Assembly: GCA_947164965.1 (NCBI GenBank)
Contig: CAMUYR010000002.1
Coordinates: 124,001 to 188,000, forward strand
DNA from: an uncultured Prevotella sp.
GTDB lineage: Bacteria; Bacteroidota; Bacteroidia; Bacteroidales; Bacteroidaceae
Direction: 5' to 3'
Length of the DNA: 64,000 nt
The position numbers and the translations under genes were made by a program. A model generated the notes under the pieces. It was not told where the DNA came from. It was given only the letters and a program-made list of their open reading frames with translations, and made no database searches. Shown piece by piece: positions 43,405 to 51,072 of this stretch; position 1 is the stretch's first letter; every line of letters starts with the position of its first letter.

Positions 43405-43626
43405 CTAATAATCAGACGGTTCCCCTAATTCGGAAACAATAAGTCTGACCTGCTTTGGTGAGTAGTTCTTAATCTTCGCATTGATCAGGTGCTTAAGCCG
43501 GTCGTTGATTCTGAACCAGTTGTTCAGACTTCTCAGCGCCGACTCCTTCGAGGTGGCTTTGGGGAAGTACATCATCGCCAGTTCCGACTTGCCGTAAGTC
43601 TTGATTTCAAACGGTTCCTGTTTCAT
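43405..43626 (-). CDS. DUF4248 protein
   Basis: 73 residues. It begins FEIKTYGKSELAMMYFPKAT after MKQEP, the DUF4248 signature found beside HU-like, primase-like and lysozyme genes in Bacteroidales accessory clusters. A C-terminal helix pair (RLKHLINAKIKNYSPKQVRLIV) suggests a small DNA-binding fold. Function unknown. The start overlaps the preceding gene by 20 bases, so the pair is translationally linked. Confidence 0.8.
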   Translation of the reverse strand: MKQEPFEIKTYGKSELAMMYFPKATSKESALRSLNNWFRINDRLKHLINAKIKNYSPKQVRLIVSELGEPSDY

Positions 43627-44326
43627 CGCTCTCTTTCTCCTTCTTCATCGCCAGCCAGTCGTTATAACTCACGGCATTCCGTTTCCGTTCCTCAATCTCT
43701 TGCTCCAGACGGTCGTTGTCGTCCTGACGCTCCTGGGCAATCGCCTGCTGACGGGCGGTATCGGCGGTCATCTGCTTCTTCTCCAGCCGCTTCATGCGGA
43801 TGGCAGCGGTCTTGTCTTTGACGGTGTTACTGTTGCTCATCCACAGCTCCAACCGGTTGTCCATATCCCAATAGGTTTCTTCCTCAAAATGCATCTTGCC
43901 CGTCACAGGATTCACCTGACTGTAGAAGTAATAGAAATTGGCCAGGCTATCTCTGTCGTACTTGTTTTCTCGCTTTAAACACTCCTGATGAAAAACCTCA
44001 CGACGCTCGCCTATTGTGTGTGTGTTTTCTTTCTCTTCTGTTTCTTTTTTTGCTTTTTCTTTTATAAGGGGGTTCGGGGGGAAGTTTTTCTTTTTCTTTG
44101 TTTCTTTTCTCTCTTTCAGACTGAAACGGGCGCAAAAAAAATACTGCAGCTTCTTCTTCAGCGACGTCACCAGCTCCTTCTCGTCGTCGCTCAGCTGCTC
44201 GTAGCTGGCAACGGCCATCAGCAGGTGGTACAGCGTGTCGTACACCGACCGCTCCCCGCCGTCGCGATTGACGGCAGAGACGGTCAGCAAATCGACAATG
44301 TAGCGTTCAATTCTTGTCTGTTCCAT
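43607..44326 (-). CDS. DUF7833-like accessory protein
   Basis: 239 residues, hydrophilic. Residues 1-75 are helical. A Lys/Glu-rich low-complexity stretch follows (about 75-105). Then comes RREVFHQECLKRENKYDRD, NFYYFYSQVNPVTGKMHFEEETYWDMDNRLELW, the conserved core of a family (DUF7833) associated with replication/primase-like clusters in Bacteroidales. The C-terminus is coiled-coil. No enzyme motif. Likely a nucleic-acid-associated protein of the same element as DUF4248. Confidence 0.6.
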   Translation of the reverse strand: MEQTRIERYIVDLLTVSAVNRDGGERSVYDTLYHLLMAVASYEQLSDDEKELVTSLKKKLQYFFCARFSLKERKETKKKKNFPPNPLIKEKAKKETEEKENTHTIGERREVFHQECLKRENKYDRDSLANFYYFYSQVNPVTGKMHFEEETYWDMDNRLELWMSNSNTVKDKTAAIRMKRLEKKQMTADTARQQAIAQERQDDNDRLEQEIEERKRNAVSYNDWLAMKKEKESDETGTV

Positions 44327-44618
44327 CCTTCATGACAAGCGAAAATATTTTGTATATATTTTTCCTTGCATATTCACTGAACGAATGGTCCTCCCTGCCT
44401 AGCTGCTTTTGCAGTCGCAGGTAGTTGAAGATCAAGAACGTGCAGGCGAAATACTTCAGGCGCAGGCGCCACGGCAGCCGCTGCACCTCCTCCATCAGTT
44501 CCCAGTAGCTGCTCAGCAGTCGCAGCACCCACAACAGTTCGTCACGCTGGTCAATATCCCGCAGGGCGTGCTTGAACTCGCCCAACAACTCGTCAAATTC
44601 TTTCCTTTCTTCCATCAT
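44307..44618 (-). CDS. Hypothetical helical protein
   Basis: 103 residues, all-helical composition with a central hydrophobic segment (LRLKYFACTFLIFNYLRL). I do not recognise a family. The start at 44618 follows an A/T-rich gap; the stop overlaps the next gene by 20 bases, so it belongs to the operon. Could be a small membrane-associated protein, but the hydrophobic stretch is short and interrupted by Arg and Lys. Confidence 0.6.
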   Translation of the reverse strand: MMEERKEFDELLGEFKHALRDIDQRDELLWVLRLLSSYWELMEEVQRLPWRLRLKYFACTFLIFNYLRLQKQLGREDHSFSEYARKNIYKIFSLVMKDGTDKN

Positions 44619-44683
44619 CTAATTTTCTTTTAATTTTGTGGTCAATTTTGCTTAATTTCTGCCCCGATAGGGGCACTCCCTTA

Positions 44684-45109
44684 TTATCCAAAGAATCGTA
44701 TTGCCTCCCATTCACGCCTCTTCACCAGTCCCGGCATGGTGCGCCCGCCAGCATACACCCACTGTCGGAACTGCCGCTTGATGTCGTGCTCCGGACGGCC
44801 CTCGCGGATGAACCTCAGCAGCGTCGACTGCTGCAAACGGCCGATGCCGACATTAAATACAAACGACACGAGCGCATCCAACTGACCCTGCGTCAGCGAC
44901 AGACCGAGACCGAGCACCTGACGCTCCGCCTCCGCGATATCCATGCGCAGATACTCGTCGGCCAGCCACTGCGTAATCCGGTCGCCGCGCCGCACACCAC
45001 GAGTGTGTCCGTAACCGATTGTCCACACGCCAGCTGCATCCTGATAGGCCTGCAGACGGCAACCTTCAAACTCCTTCATTTTGTTAAATAAAATCTCACT
45101 TGTTTCCAT
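44684..45109 (-). CDS. GH24 lysozyme / endolysin (T4-type)
   Basis: 141 residues. Cleaves peptidoglycan between MurNAc and GlcNAc. The catalytic triad with T4 spacing is present: Glu15 in KEFEGCR, Asp24 in YQDAAG and Thr30 in WTIGYGHTRG. Also LDALVSFVFNVGIGRLQQST and FRQWVYAGGRTMPGLVKRREWE, all typical of phage endolysins. There is no signal peptide, so export would need a holin or a SAR-type route; none is obvious. Phage-derived member of the accessory cluster. Confidence 0.9.
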   Translation of the reverse strand: METSEILFNKMKEFEGCRLQAYQDAAGVWTIGYGHTRGVRRGDRITQWLADEYLRMDIAEAERQVLGLGLSLTQGQLDALVSFVFNVGIGRLQQSTLLRFIREGRPEHDIKRQFRQWVYAGGRTMPGLVKRREWEAIRFFG

Positions 45110-45156
45110 ACTCTTTAATCTTTAATGTTTAATCTTTAATCTTTAATGTTTAATCT

Positions 45157-45654
45157 TTAATCTTTATATCTCTTTCCGCACATCGTCGCATGATAGAACG
45201 CCATGCAGGGATCGGCGAAACGGCAGTTTTTGCCGTGAATCCTTGTTCGGTATAAGCCCATATCCGGGCACACACCTGGTAGTCCCGACACCTCATTCGG
45301 CTGCCAGTCGAGCAACGTGTTCATCTGGTTCTCATGCCCGTTCACCTCCCGCAGATTCTCAATACAATTATTCCGCTCATTCCCGTCGATATGGTCTATC
45401 TGACCTTCTGGTAATCGACCGTGATGCCAAGCCCAAACCACGCTATGATAAAGCAGACGTTTACGTTCACCTTTGTTCCGAAACCAGAAGTGCAGATACT
45501 TTGTACTGCAAACCTTCGTACCCTTCACCGCCTTGCCTCTCCGCTTGTTCACCAGCAGCCCTGCGTCGGCATCGTAATCGTAGTCGCGCTGAATGCGAGC
45601 CACCTGTTCTGCTATCTCACTTTCTGTCAAATTAATTCTATTCATATTTTTCAC
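45157..45654 (-). CDS. HNH homing-type endonuclease
   Basis: 165 residues. HNH nuclease core: RLLYHSVVWAWHHGRLPEG, QIDHIDGNERNNCIENLREV, with the His of DHIDGN and the conserved Asn pair. An N-terminal 60-residue region (YDYDADAGLLVNKRRGKAVKG) matches the AP2/HNH-associated start of phage HNH proteins. It may cut DNA at a specific site or serve in packaging. The start overlaps the upstream gene by 4 bases. A run of TTTAAT-type repeats separates it from the lysozyme gene. Confidence 0.85.
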   Translation of the reverse strand: MKNMNRINLTESEIAEQVARIQRDYDYDADAGLLVNKRRGKAVKGTKVCSTKYLHFWFRNKGERKRLLYHSVVWAWHHGRLPEGQIDHIDGNERNNCIENLREVNGHENQMNTLLDWQPNEVSGLPGVCPDMGLYRTRIHGKNCRFADPCMAFYHATMCGKRYKD

Positions 45655-45989
45655 TCTACACTTAGTTCATCTTCTTCCCAACCGCTGCAGTCGTTCCGCA
45701 AGTCCGACATGTTGATGCCGGCATAGTTATGTTTCCCGTCCAAGATCAGTTGCTTCGCCATCTTGTCGCAACACATGATGATCTCCATCGGTGTGCGTTG
45801 CTGCTTGTGGAACAACTCCTCAAAGTTCTCGTCGCTCTCCCAGTACGATGTCGAGATGCTGCGCCCCGTGTCGGGATCGACGTCCCAGTCCGTACAGTAA
45901 TGCCCTTTGCAGCCCCAAAGCACCGTGTTCTTCGACAACTGCTGGCGTACCGTCACCTCAATCTTCTGTTCGTTATCTTCGTTTTTCAT
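45651..45989 (-). CDS. Hypothetical acidic protein
   Basis: 112 residues. Contains WGCKGHYCTDWDVDPDTGR and five Cys in total, some arranged CxxxxxC, and an acidic C-terminus (WEEDELSVE). I do not recognise the family. Overlaps by 4 bases with genes on both sides, so it is certainly in the operon. The Cys pattern could bind metal, but no standard zinc motif is complete. Confidence 0.6.
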   Translation of the reverse strand: MKNEDNEQKIEVTVRQQLSKNTVLWGCKGHYCTDWDVDPDTGRSISTSYWESDENFEELFHKQQRTPMEIIMCCDKMAKQLILDGKHNYAGINMSDLRNDCSGWEEDELSVE

Positions 45990-46411
45990 TTGTCTTTAAC
46001 TTCTCTAACTTCTTTAACTTCTCTAACTTCTTCATTCCACTCCACGATTTCAATCAGTCTCAATGCCGAGAACGACCGGAACGCCTCTTTGTCCAAGTCC
46101 CAATAGGTAAACACACCATAGTGCAGCAGCTTGTTGTCGTCGGGTGCCGACTTATACTCATAGCTGTCGAACGCCTCCGAGATGCCGTGACACAGCGTAC
46201 CGCGAGCCGTGCGCATCTCGCCCACCTCCTTCCAGTAGCGGAACGTCACCACGCCGCGCCCCAGCTTGTCCAGCAAGTCGCACGTCAGGTGCGCCGTCCG
46301 GAACGCCTCCGACCGCTGCATGCAACAGTCCTCTACCAGATAATTCGCCAACTGCGCCGTCCACGACGCCAACAGAGCCTTCTGCTCTTTCCTTTCTTCT
46401 TTGCTCATCAT
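45986..46411 (-). CDS. DUF2693 / SH3-fold protein
   Basis: 141 residues. Central region VTFRYWKEVGEMRTARGTL matches the DUF2693 core found in Bacteroidales mobile elements. The N-terminal half is helical. The C-terminus contains a tandem EVREVKEVREVKDK encoded by repeats of a 9-base unit (TCTAACTTC/TTTAACTTC type on plus) that resembles the simple repeats common in intergenic DNA here. Function unknown. First gene of the operon that continues to DUF4248. Confidence 0.7.
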   Translation of the reverse strand: MMSKEERKEQKALLASWTAQLANYLVEDCCMQRSEAFRTAHLTCDLLDKLGRGVVTFRYWKEVGEMRTARGTLCHGISEAFDSYEYKSAPDDNKLLHYGVFTYWDLDKEAFRSFSALRLIEIVEWNEEVREVKEVREVKDK

Positions 46412-46469
46412 ACTTTTAATTAATAATGTTAGTGAATAAAAAAAAGATTTCTGAAGGCGAAGGTAGACA

Positions 46470-46521
46470 CAAAAAATGGTAGCACCCTTCAGTTATAGAT
46501 TACAAACTGAAGGATACTACC
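46470..46521 (-). terminator. Strong terminator after the HARE-HTH operon
   Basis: On the minus strand the arms 46521-46505 and 46494-46478 pair over 17 positions with two mismatches, loop of 10, then ATTTTTT. Additional CAGTTA/ACTGAA repeats lie at 46525-46560. Confidence 0.8.
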
Positions 46522-46565
46522 AATAAACTGAAGCTAACTGATAAACTAACTGAAATTACCGATTG

Positions 46566-47117
46566 TCAGCCTATCAATTGGTCTTTATATATTTCTAAAT
46601 TTGAGTATGTCTTGTACAATATTCTAACAGAGTGTTTCGTTGCCCTGCTGCCCAACGGGATATCCGTATTGCACCACAATTCTGGTTGTATGTCGTTCAG
46701 AAAGTTGTAGATATTTATCTCGTTGGCCTCGCACGACTTCAACGAATGGGCAAACCACTCTTCCTTGTTCATCTGCCCTGCAAACTGCTCGTTGTCGCAA
46801 TCCATCAGAAGCCTGTATTTCTCAAGGTAGCGCCTCAAAGCATACCATTCATACTTGTAGGTTATTTCGCTTACGAAGTATTTGTCGACGAATCTGTAGA
46901 GTTTTAGCAGGTCGACCGTTTGTTGGCCTGACTGCGTTTGCGTCCTGATAATAGTGTTCGTAGCCAGTAATAGAATACGTTCTTCCTTATCGGCATCCGT
47001 TTCAGCCTTTTCTCTTTCTGGCTTACCTCCCATATAGTTATGCTGATGATCTACATGAGCATTATAGTTCCATATAAAGGCGTATTGATTTGTTACTGTC
47101 TTATCTTCCTTACTCAT
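46566..47117 (-). CDS. Hypothetical protein
   Basis: 183 residues, mixed helical, no signal peptide or membrane segment. Contains an NYNAHVDHQHNYMGG His-rich segment near the N-terminus (about residues 18-32) and a Tyr/Trp-rich middle (YKYEWYALRRYLEKYRLLMDC). I do not recognise a family. Start overlaps the stop of the HTH gene by 8 bases; a strong terminator follows. It is probably the partner of that gene. Confidence 0.6.
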   Translation of the reverse strand: MSKEDKTVTNQYAFIWNYNAHVDHQHNYMGGKPEREKAETDADKEERILLLATNTIIRTQTQSGQQTVDLLKLYRFVDKYFVSEITYKYEWYALRRYLEKYRLLMDCDNEQFAGQMNKEEWFAHSLKSCEANEINIYNFLNDIQPELWCNTDIPLGSRATKHSVRILYKTYSNLEIYKDQLIG

Positions 47118-47724
47118 TTCCTATTTGTTTTTGTTCAGACGGAGCGAGCGTTGGCATCGGAAAACTATTGTTTTGCTCTTTAACTTCTGCATTATAGTTG
47201 GCAGTGTGTATCTCATTCTTATCGCCAAGAATGATATCAACAGATTTTGGTTCAACTCGCTCTCTTGACTTGTCGGTCAATCTGGTGATTTGCTGTTCAT
47301 AACGATGATTCATAACCCTATTGAGTCTGTTCAGTGACAGTTCGTGAGCATTTATCACGTTTTCGCCCATTTCCACGACAATATCGATGAGATGGTCTAA
47401 TAGTTCAACATCAGTCGTCTGTGACCTTAGCCTTGTCAACTCCTCTGCCTGTTCTTCTGCCAAAGATCTCAATCTGCTCATCTCATTTTTGTAGGAAACA
47501 AGCTGCCACCAGCCAACTGGTTTCCCTTCGACATGACAGAAAAGTTGGGGATTGGAATTAAGTTCTCTACGGATATTGTTTCTCACATCCTTAGCATCAG
47601 TGTTATCACCGATGTAAAATTTTGCCAAGACACATATATCCGTCAGATAGCCAAAACCACCTAATATTTCTAATACCATCTTGACAATCTCTTTCTGAGT
47701 CATCTTACTTTCTTTCTGTTTCAT
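47110..47724 (-). CDS. HTH (HARE-like) protein with leaderless promoter
   Basis: 204 residues from ATG 47724. Residues 10-75 (QKEIVKMVLEILGGFGYLTDI, NNIRRELNSNPQLF, GWWQLV) resemble the winged-helix HARE-HTH domain of restriction-linked and chromatin proteins. A coiled coil (about 78-105) and a helical, Arg-rich C-terminus follow. The apparent upstream start at 47733 lies within the -7 box, so 47724 is likely and the mRNA would begin at or within 2 bases of the ATG; ATG 47703 is an alternative. The promoter carries five GATC sites. Confidence 0.6.
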   Translation of the reverse strand: MKQKESKMTQKEIVKMVLEILGGFGYLTDICVLAKFYIGDNTDAKDVRNNIRRELNSNPQLFCHVEGKPVGWWQLVSYKNEMSRLRSLAEEQAEELTRLRSQTTDVELLDHLIDIVVEMGENVINAHELSLNRLNRVMNHRYEQQITRLTDKSRERVEPKSVDIILGDKNEIHTANYNAEVKEQNNSFPMPTLAPSEQKQIGNE

Positions 47725-47730
47725 AGCGTG

Positions 47731-47793
47731 CAAAGGTACAAAAAAAGCCGATCAACACCGATCAACGGATCTACGACGGATCATTTTTTGATC
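47731..47793 (-). promoter_or_regulatory. Promoter with five clustered GATC sites
   Basis: -7 box TACCTTTG (minus) at 47731-47738. GATC occurs at 47750, 47760, 47768, 47779 and 47790, spacing 10, 8, 11 and 11, including two copies of CCGATCAAC. The sites cover roughly -25 to -65. The neighbouring R-M system is of the GATC-specific DpnII type. Confidence 0.65.
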
Positions 47794-47863
47794 TTCTTTA
47801 ACTATTGAAACTATTTAAACGCAAATAACTTGCCTTTTTCTTGCATTTTTCAAATAAACTCAT

Positions 47864-47871
47864 TATATTTG
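47864..47871 (+). promoter_or_regulatory. -7 element before the DUF4160 remnant
   Basis: TATATTTG on the plus strand, 17 bases before the ATG at 47888. It shows that the original start and promoter survive although the gene is cut short. Confidence 0.5.
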
Positions 47872-47887
47872 CCAAAAATTAAGTGTT

Positions 47888-47974
47888 ATGCCTAAGATAT
47901 TTGAGTATTTTGGTTTCATCTTCTATTTCTTCTCGAATGAGCATGAGCCCATGTATGCTGGTAAGGCTGCATAA
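47888..47974 (+). pseudogene. Truncated DUF4160 gene
   Basis: The 28-residue frame starts MPKIFEYFGFIFYFFSNEHEP, the well-conserved N-terminus of DUF4160 proteins (usually 80-90 residues, where IHVHV would follow). After HEP the sequence diverges to MYAGKAA and stops. DUF4160 genes are commonly paired with DUF2442 in toxin-antitoxin-like units; no partner is present. The break marks a junction where foreign DNA, probably the R-M block ending at 47987, replaced the rest of the gene. Confidence 0.7.
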
Positions 47975-47986
47975 TCATTGTTCTTC

Positions 47987-48868
47987 TTAGTCCTCCAAGA
48001 ACGGCAGCCTCTCTTCTATATCTTCGCTGCACGCGAAGCAATCTGTCTGCGTGTCTTCTGCCTTCACAATATCAGGAATCTTGCGACGATAGGTGGCATA
48101 CGTCTTGATGTTCTCAATTTCCTCACGACGGGCTTTGCTGATGGCAGCAAACTCTTTCTCTTGCTCTATGCCCAGAAACCTGCGTCCTAGAAGATTGGCA
48201 GCAATGCCAGTCGTTGACGAACCGGCAAAGGGATCGAGAATCCATGCGCCTGCCTCAGTGGAAGACAGGATAATCCTACTGAGCAATGCGAGAGGCTTCT
48301 GTGTGGGATGCTTGCCGCACTTCTTCTCCCATGGCGCTATGGCAGGCAGCCGCCACACGTCAGTCATCTGCGTGTCACCGTTGATATGCTTCATCAGCTC
48401 GTAGTTATAGTGATGGGGCACCTTCTCTTTTTTCCTCGCCCAGATGATAAACTCTGTCGAATAGGTAAAGTAACGGCAGGAGATATTGGGCGGCGGGTTG
48501 GTTTTAGCCCACGTTATTACATTCAGAATCTTATAGCCTAACTGCGTCAAGCTATTGGCAACGGAGAATATATTATGGTAGGTGCCCGAAATCCATATCG
48601 TACCGTTATCCTTCAACTTCTCGCGGCAGAGCGACAACCATCTTAAATTAAACTCGTTTATCTGTTCTGGCGACATGCTTTTGTCCCAGTCGCCTTTATC
48701 CACACATACTATCTTGCCACTCTGCACGCTGATGCCGCCGCTCGACAGAAAGTAAGGAGGATCGGCAAATATCATGTCGAACTTGAAATTGAACTGCGGC
48801 AACAATTCAAACGTATCGCCATGAAGCAGATTGAAGTCGTGGTTGGATGATTTATAGAAGGCTTTCAT
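47987..48868 (-). CDS. dpnA: Beta-class N6-adenine DNA methyltransferase (DpnA-like)
   Basis: 293 residues. Motif order DPPYF (about residue 37) before DPFAGSSTTGIAA (about 217) defines the beta class. Also the C-terminal-side FLGIEQEKEF. In the classic DpnII system, DpnA is a second, beta-type GATC methylase that can act on single-stranded DNA and protects incoming transforming DNA. The same role is inferred here. It shares one base with the upstream nuclease gene, and is the last gene of the dpnM-dpnB-dpnA transcript. Confidence 0.82.
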   Translation of the reverse strand: MKAFYKSSNHDFNLLHGDTFELLPQFNFKFDMIFADPPYFLSSGGISVQSGKIVCVDKGDWDKSMSPEQINEFNLRWLSLCREKLKDNGTIWISGTYHNIFSVANSLTQLGYKILNVITWAKTNPPPNISCRYFTYSTEFIIWARKKEKVPHHYNYELMKHINGDTQMTDVWRLPAIAPWEKKCGKHPTQKPLALLSRIILSSTEAGAWILDPFAGSSTTGIAANLLGRRFLGIEQEKEFAAISKARREEIENIKTYATYRRKIPDIVKAEDTQTDCFACSEDIEERLPFLED

Positions 48869-49689
48869 TATTGCTTCAAAAGATTTATGAATGAATGAAT
48901 ACTAGTGAGATTATAAATGCTGGGAATAGTATTGAAAGCCTCCTCTAACTTGTTACGAGCAGAATTCCAGCCGATGCCGTCTGTTATCCAAACAAATTCA
49001 AAACCATTTACGGAATTCACTTTAGGCGCCAACTCTGTATAGGCACGAGCCACTTCATTGAGTTTAGATCCGCCACCGCTATAGAAGTTCACCTCGATAA
49101 GATATTTCTTATCAGTGGTTTTGATATAGAAATCGAAGCGTTTTTCATCTGTACCAAGTACTGACAATTCGGGGAACTCAGACGAATAAACCTCCTGTCG
49201 AAATGCGACACCGTTTTCTTTAAGTATCTTTGCAACGGTATTCTCCATGATGTGACCACTACGATTCTTACGGGCATTGGTATCAAGGCCGGTCTCTATG
49301 CCAAACACATAATCTACGAGGTTCTTGATACGGCGCGATTGGAAGATATCAGCCAATCCTGTACCTTGAAGGAACTCCACAACCTTCGAGCATGACTCGA
49401 AATAGCTTTTCAATAGCACCACATTGCCATCTTTATCTACAACAGGCTTCTTACCCTCGTCTCTGACGGCGATCAGAATTCCAAGTACCTCAAAAACTTT
49501 TGGGTCGCGCTGCCATATTTCAGCAACTCCTTTTGCCATATCATCCTTACCAATGAGATAATTCAGCGTGTTCAGGCTCATTTCCACCTCTGCCACATTT
49601 GCAGATATCTTGTCGAAATCGCAGAAGAAATCCAGCGTCTGGTTTGTCTCTTGCAGTTGAGACATAAATAGATTGAAATCCTTATTCAT
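48868..49689 (-). CDS. dpnB: Type II restriction endonuclease, DpnII/MboI family
   Basis: 273 residues. Matches the DpnII family: SGHIMENTVAKILKENG, then the PD-(D/E)xK core DEKRFDFYI...KYLIEVNFYSGGGSKLNEVARAY (about 183-222) and GFEFVWITDGIGW. It should cut unmethylated GATC. Overlaps dpnM by 8 bases and dpnA by 1, giving a tightly coupled three-gene operon. GATC specificity is inferred from family membership. Confidence 0.88.
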   Translation of the reverse strand: MNKDFNLFMSQLQETNQTLDFFCDFDKISANVAEVEMSLNTLNYLIGKDDMAKGVAEIWQRDPKVFEVLGILIAVRDEGKKPVVDKDGNVVLLKSYFESCSKVVEFLQGTGLADIFQSRRIKNLVDYVFGIETGLDTNARKNRSGHIMENTVAKILKENGVAFRQEVYSSEFPELSVLGTDEKRFDFYIKTTDKKYLIEVNFYSGGGSKLNEVARAYTELAPKVNSVNGFEFVWITDGIGWNSARNKLEEAFNTIPSIYNLTSIHSFINLLKQ

Positions 49690-50578
49690 AGTTCTTGATT
49701 AAAAGCTCTGTTAGTTTTCCTCTCTTTTCCGGATTAGCATTGATATACCTTGAAGCGTAAACACGCTCAATCCGATAGTCCTTATAGAGTTCCTCAAAGA
49801 AGGTGTCCTCAGGATTCTTGGCAGAACAATCTGCGTTGCTTTCCATCCAATAACAGCCAACGTCACTTAGCTGATGACAAAAAGCAGCAAGAGCCCTTTG
49901 GTCGTCATCATTGAAATCACCTTTGGCGTATGCCGTAAAACTCGAGGTGGCGTCCAAGGGACGATAAGGAGGATCAAGATAGACAAAGGTTAATCCATCC
50001 ACATGTTCTATCGTCTGGCTGTAGTCACCTTGGCATATCTCGATGTTTGCTTTCTGCAGAAGCTGGCTGTCAGCCCTCAGAAGCGGTTCATTGCAAATCG
50101 TAGGATTGGCGTATTTCCCGAAAGGAACATTGAATAGTCCTTTTCTGTTTACCCGATACAAGCCATTAAAGCACGTCTTGTTCAAAAAAATCAATTGTGC
50201 GACCCGCTCAACGCCATTGCCTTCGTGGCGATTATACCGCTCGCGGATTTCATAAAACACCAGGCTTCGAGCATCCTGACCTTCCGTTGCCAGATAGTGT
50301 TTCTCCAGTTCTGAAAGATTGGCTATCAGCTTGTCAACGTTGTCCTTGATAGTCATGTAAGCCAACACGAGATCGTCGTTGACATCGTTGATGACGGCTT
50401 TCCTGATGTTGCTAAAATGTTGCAACATATAGAAAAGCATGGCACCACCGCCCACGAATGGCTCGATGTATGTGAAGGGTTCTTTACTAATCTGTGGAGG
50501 CAGATGTGCTGCCAACTGGCTCAATAGTTGTCCCTTACCGCCAGCCCACTTCAAAAATGGTTTTGCTTCCGTGCTCAT
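49682..50578 (-). CDS. dpnM: Alpha-class adenine DNA methyltransferase (DpnM/Dam-like)
   Basis: 298 residues. D12-class methylase: FLKWAGGKGQL (FxGxG motif, about 8-18), EPFVGGGAMLFY (about 39-50), FLNKTCFNGLYRVN (about 137-150) and YLDPPYRPL (about 191-199). Modifies the adenine of GATC in double-stranded DNA and protects the host from the adjacent nuclease. First gene of the operon; preceded by a leader of about 265 bases with strong RNA structure and a hairpin ending 5 bases before the ATG. Confidence 0.9.
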   Translation of the reverse strand: MSTEAKPFLKWAGGKGQLLSQLAAHLPPQISKEPFTYIEPFVGGGAMLFYMLQHFSNIRKAVINDVNDDLVLAYMTIKDNVDKLIANLSELEKHYLATEGQDARSLVFYEIRERYNRHEGNGVERVAQLIFLNKTCFNGLYRVNRKGLFNVPFGKYANPTICNEPLLRADSQLLQKANIEICQGDYSQTIEHVDGLTFVYLDPPYRPLDATSSFTAYAKGDFNDDDQRALAAFCHQLSDVGCYWMESNADCSAKNPEDTFFEELYKDYRIERVYASRYINANPEKRGKLTELLIKNYE

Positions 50579-50856
50579 TGCTCTTTTGTCGTTTGGCTGC
50601 GGACAAAAGAAAGCGTACCCTCTTCCTGTTCACCAATTAACGAAGGCCGTCCACCACAGAAGCCCGTACAGAGAGGTGAAAGGAAGGGGTACGCCTATAC
50701 AGCATAGGCGTATCCTCATCCCCAGAGACTCTCTGTAACTACTGTTAGTTTGGTGGACTGTTTTCGTTAAAAGTCTCTTAGAACTTAGATACTGCTATCT
50801 AATTCCACAAAGTTTGCCAGCGCTCAGGTTAAGAGCAATAAGCGGGTGCAAAGTTA
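50579..50856 (-). promoter_or_regulatory. Structured leader of the DpnII-like operon
   Basis: -7 box TAACTTTG (minus) at 50849-50856, start near 50844. Within the leader, TTAACGAA/TTCGTTAA (50770-50763 with 50644-50637), GTCCACCA/TGGTGGAC (50758-50751 with 50656-50649), ACAGAGAG/CTCTCTGT (50736-50729 with 50675-50668) and ACGCCTAT/ATAGGCGT (50711-50704 with 50698-50691) nest into one long hairpin of 134 nt. A second hairpin (50609-50602 with 50590-50583) sits just before the dpnM ATG. GCGTACCC and GGGTACGC (50694-50687, 50620-50613) could form an alternative pairing. Confidence 0.6.
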
Positions 50857-50896
50857 AGCATTTATCTCGATATAACTTGCATTTCGCCCAGCTTTT

Positions 50897-51064
50897 TCAC
50901 CTTTTCACGCTGATTTCTGTTTCTACGTAATCTGAAGCATCCAGAACAAGGTCGCAATTCCGGTACATCTGCCTCACCATTTCGACAGCATCATCTTCAT
51001 TTTCAGCCTCCATCTCGACAATGCGGCTTAGCACTTCGCTTACTTCTATTCTGTACTTCGTCAT
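50897..51064 (-). CDS. DpnD/PcfM-family small protein
   Basis: 55 residues from ATG 51064: MTKYRIEVSEVLSRIVEMEA, then DDAVEMVRQMYRNCDLVLDASDY. This matches the DpnD/PcfM C-terminal domain; DpnD is encoded with the DpnI restriction enzyme in pneumococcus but its function is unknown. The longer frame to 51124 would start upstream of the promoter -7 box (51073-51080) and is not used. The leader is about 4 bases. Three GATC sites at 51109, 51129 and 51139 lie just upstream. Confidence 0.75.
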   Translation of the reverse strand: MTKYRIEVSEVLSRIVEMEAENEDDAVEMVRQMYRNCDLVLDASDYVETEISVKR

Positions 51065-51072
51065 ACAAAATG

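Noticed and set aside
50637..50770. Integron attC site
   Set aside because: The ends do not fit the RYYYAAC/GTTRRRY core sites and no integrase or cassette is nearby.
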